Shown here: positions 61,792 through 64,000 of the stretch, in pieces
How positions within the stretch are numbered: position 1 is the first letter of the stretch
Layout: every line of letters starts with the position of its first letter
Made by a program: the position numbers and the translations under genes
DNA from: Pseudomonas taetrolens
GTDB taxonomy: Bacteria > Pseudomonadota > Gammaproteobacteria > Pseudomonadales > Pseudomonadaceae
Reading direction: 5' to 3'
Assembly (NCBI RefSeq): GCF_900475285.1
Contig: NZ_LS483370.1
Span: 443,501 to 507,500 of the forward strand
DNA length: 64,000 nt
The notes under the pieces: generated by a model
The model's database searches: none
What the model saw: the letters and a program-made list of their open reading frames with translations, nothing else
What the model was told of the DNA's origin: nothing

Positions 61792-62991
61792 ATGAAGTCG
61801 GTTGAAGAGCAGCTAGCGCTAATCAAGCGTGGTGCCGAAGAGGTACTGGTCGAGTCTGAATTGGTTGAGAAGCTCAAGCGTGGACAGCCATTGCGTATTA
61901 AGGCCGGATTCGACCCCACGGCGCCTGATCTGCACTTGGGGCACACCGTCCTTATCAATAAGCTGCGCCAGTTCCAGGAGCTGGGTCATCAGGTCATCTT
62001 CCTTATAGGTGATTTCACTGGGATGATCGGCGATCCGAGCGGCAAGAGCGCTACGCGTCCTCCGCTAACGCGTGAGCAAGTGCTCGACAATGCCGAGACG
62101 TATAAGACCCAGGTTTTCAAAATTCTTGATCCGGCAAAGACCGAGGTGGCGTTCAACTCCACCTGGATGGATCAAATGGGACCGGCTGATTTCATTCGCC
62201 TGACATCTCAGTACACTGTTGCCCGCATGCTTGAGCGCGATGACTTCGATAAGCGCTACTCCTCGAATCAGCCTATCGCTATCCATGAGTTTCTTTATCC
62301 GCTGGTGCAGGGATATGACTCGGTAGCCTTGCGAGCAGATATTGAGTTGGGTGGTACCGATCAGAAGTTCAACTTGCTGATGGGGCGTGAGCTGCAGCGG
62401 GGCTATGGTCAGGAAGCTCAGTGCATTGTGACCATGCCATTGCTGGAAGGGTTGGATGGTGTCAAGAAGATGTCCAAGTCGCTGGGCAACTACGTAGGTA
62501 TTCAAGAAGCGCCAGGCGTGATGTACAGCAAGCTGGTGTCTATCCCTGATGCTTTGATGTGGCGCTATTTCGAGCTGTTGAGCTTCCGCTCGATGGACGA
62601 GATCAATGCATTCAAGGCAGATGTCGAGGCGGGAGCCAATCCGCGCGATATCAAGATCAAGCTGGCTGAAGAGATTGTTGCCCGGTTCCATGGTGAGGAG
62701 GCTGCTGCCAATGCTCACCGAGGTGCGGGTAACCGCATGAAGGATGGCGAGCTGCCTGACGATCTGCCGGAGGTCGAGATTCTGGCTTCAGAGGATATGC
62801 CGATTGCGGCCATCCTTAATAAGGCCGGCCTGGTCAAGAACTCTGCGGTCGCGCGCGATCTGCTGGGTTCCGGTGGCGTACGTATAGATGGTGAGGTGGT
62901 TGATCGCACCTATATATATAAGCTGGGTTCGACTCATGTTTGTCAGGCGGGCAAGAAGGCTTTTGCGCGTGTAACGCTGAAATCGGAATAA
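61792..62991 (+). CDS. tyrS: Tyrosyl-tRNA synthetase (TyrS, S4-domain type)
   Basis: A 399-residue class I synthetase. The HIGH-like motif is [16 protein letters not shown] is intact in [13 protein letters not shown], and a C-terminal S4 RNA-binding domain begins at about residue 336 ([20 protein letters not shown]). This TyrZ-like form is the usual Pseudomonas enzyme. The ATG at 61792 gives the family N-terminus [17 protein letters not shown]; a TTG 36 bases upstream is less likely. It precedes the 16S promoter region without a clear terminator. Confidence 0.97.
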   Translation: MKSVEEQLALIKRGAEEVLVESELVEKLKRGQPLRIKAGFDPTAPDLHLGHTVLINKLRQFQELGHQVIFLIGDFTGMIGDPSGKSATRPPLTREQVLDNAETYKTQVFKILDPAKTEVAFNSTWMDQMGPADFIRLTSQYTVARMLERDDFDKRYSSNQPIAIHEFLYPLVQGYDSVALRADIELGGTDQKFNLLMGRELQRGYGQEAQCIVTMPLLEGLDGVKKMSKSLGNYVGIQEAPGVMYSKLVSIPDALMWRYFELLSFRSMDEINAFKADVEAGANPRDIKIKLAEEIVARFHGEEAAANAHRGAGNRMKDGELPDDLPEVEILASEDMPIAAILNKAGLVKNSAVARDLLGSGGVRIDGEVVDRTYIYKLGSTHVCQAGKKAFARVTLKSE

Positions 62992-63006
62992 AGCTGAAAT
63001 AAGTGC

Positions 63007-63277
63007 TGGACGGCGCATTTTATTAGCCTATAATGCGCCCACTTCCGGCGCAGTTGAAACGGAAAACTCCTTGAGTTTCAATGAGTTGGATTGGTTTTCG
63101 ACGGTGTCAGCTTCAAGTCATCGAAGCAGGAAATGAGGTGTTGACAGCAGCGTGTAACGCTGTAGAATTCGCCTCCCGCTAACGAGCAATCGATAGCGCA
63201 AGTGGTTGAAGTTACAGGGGAAACTTTGAAAACTTCTTAAAATAACCGCTTGACAGCAACAGAGGCTGCTGTAGAAT
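63007..63277 (+). promoter_or_regulatory. Three tandem rRNA operon promoters
   Basis: P1: TGGACG (63007-63012), 16 bases, TATAAT (63029-63034). P2: TTGACA (63141-63146), 16 bases, TAGAAT (63163-63168). P3: TTGACA (63250-63255), 16 bases, TAGAAT (63272-63277). All three are followed by GC-rich discriminators (GCGCCC, TCGCCTCCC, GCGCGCCT), the mark of stringent, growth-rate-controlled promoters. They fill the 481-base gap between tyrS and 16S. Confidence 0.9.
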
Positions 63278-63310
63278 GCGCGCCTCGGTTGAGCGAAAGC
63301 TTAACCAACC

Positions 63311-63321
63311 GCTCTTTAACA
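63311..63321 (+). promoter_or_regulatory. rRNA antitermination boxA
   Basis: GCTCTTTAACA matches the conserved NusB/NusE-binding boxA of rRNA leaders (TGCTCTTTAACA type), about 150 bases before the mature 16S start. Confidence 0.85.
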
Positions 63322-63472
63322 ACTGAATCAAGCAATTCGTGTGGGTGCTTGTGGAGTCAGACTGATAGTCAAAAAGATTATCAGCATCACAAGTTACTCC
63401 GCGAGAAATCAAAGATGTAACCAACGATTGCTGAGCCAAGTTTAGGGTTTTCTCAAAACCCAAAGATGTTTG

Positions 63473-64000
<528 letters not shown>

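Noticed and set aside
63001..63040. A terminator directly after tyrS
   Set aside because: The GC-rich bases here read better as an rRNA-type promoter; there is no stem with a T-tract.
63212..63463. An 83-codon minus-strand frame in the rRNA leader
   Set aside because: It overlaps rRNA promoters and boxA, so a protein gene is not credible.

Overview
This window comes from a Pseudomonas chromosome of the fluorescens lineage. The gene order matches the rpoD-trp-16S segment of P. putida and P. aeruginosa as I remember it. The 16S fragment at the right edge is clearly Pseudomonas, and its V3 stretch looks like the P. fragi/lundensis side of the group (tentative). Nearly everything is housekeeping or core metabolism. 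There is no prophage, plasmid, CRISPR array or large island.

Layout. 1-5832: the tail of a class III aminotransferase, a tiny Pmp3-type membrane protein, and the PQQ operon on the minus strand (pqqA-B-C-D-E plus an S9 peptidase). 5968-11638: pqqF, then davA and davB (lysine to 5-aminovalerate) and an Lrp-type regulator. 11735-16546: tRNA-Ile2 and the rpsU-dnaG-rpoD cluster. 16745-20625: tsaD, plsY, folB, folK, cca. 20687-25548: the stress operon prkA-yeaH-spoVR. 25848-33440: lptD-surA-pdxA-rsmA-apaG-apaH-glpE. 33572-37041: amgK-murU (cell-wall recycling), djlA and a DUF3530 protein. 37116-44747: a two-component system and ABC transporter matching agtSR-agtABCD (GABA and 5-aminovalerate uptake). 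44752-45445: a REP-associated transposase with an inverted REP pair. 45548-51091: rpe, a frameshifted gph and trpEGDC. 51208-59019: lipoate ligase-like gene, vfr, osmC-like, coq7, HIT, SDR, DUF805, NMO-like, hemJ, argC, erpA. 59083-64000: anmK, a LysM/M23 peptidase, tyrS, a triple rRNA promoter and the start of 16S rRNA.

How the genes work together. Two separate clusters meet at one metabolite. DavB and DavA turn L-lysine into 5-aminovalerate, and AgtSR-AgtABCD senses and imports 5-aminovalerate and GABA. PqqF, A, B, C, D and E make the PQQ cofactor of periplasmic dehydrogenases. AmgK and MurU feed recycled MurNAc into UDP-MurNAc next to LptD and SurA, and AnmK and the M23 peptidase further right also serve wall turnover.

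Most notable signals: (1) a one-base deletion breaks gph, whose last 14 codons are also a good candidate for the trpE attenuator leader peptide; (2) trpE and trpG are nearly contiguous; (3) an intrinsic-terminator-like hairpin sits between pqqA and pqqB; (4) a spoVR terminator hairpin carries the cca Shine-Dalgarno in its arm and its U-tract ends at the cca ATG; (5) a palindrome lies upstream of agtA; (6) a RAYT with its REP pair, plus a variant REP that supplies the cca stop codon. I found no wholly unknown multi-gene system.
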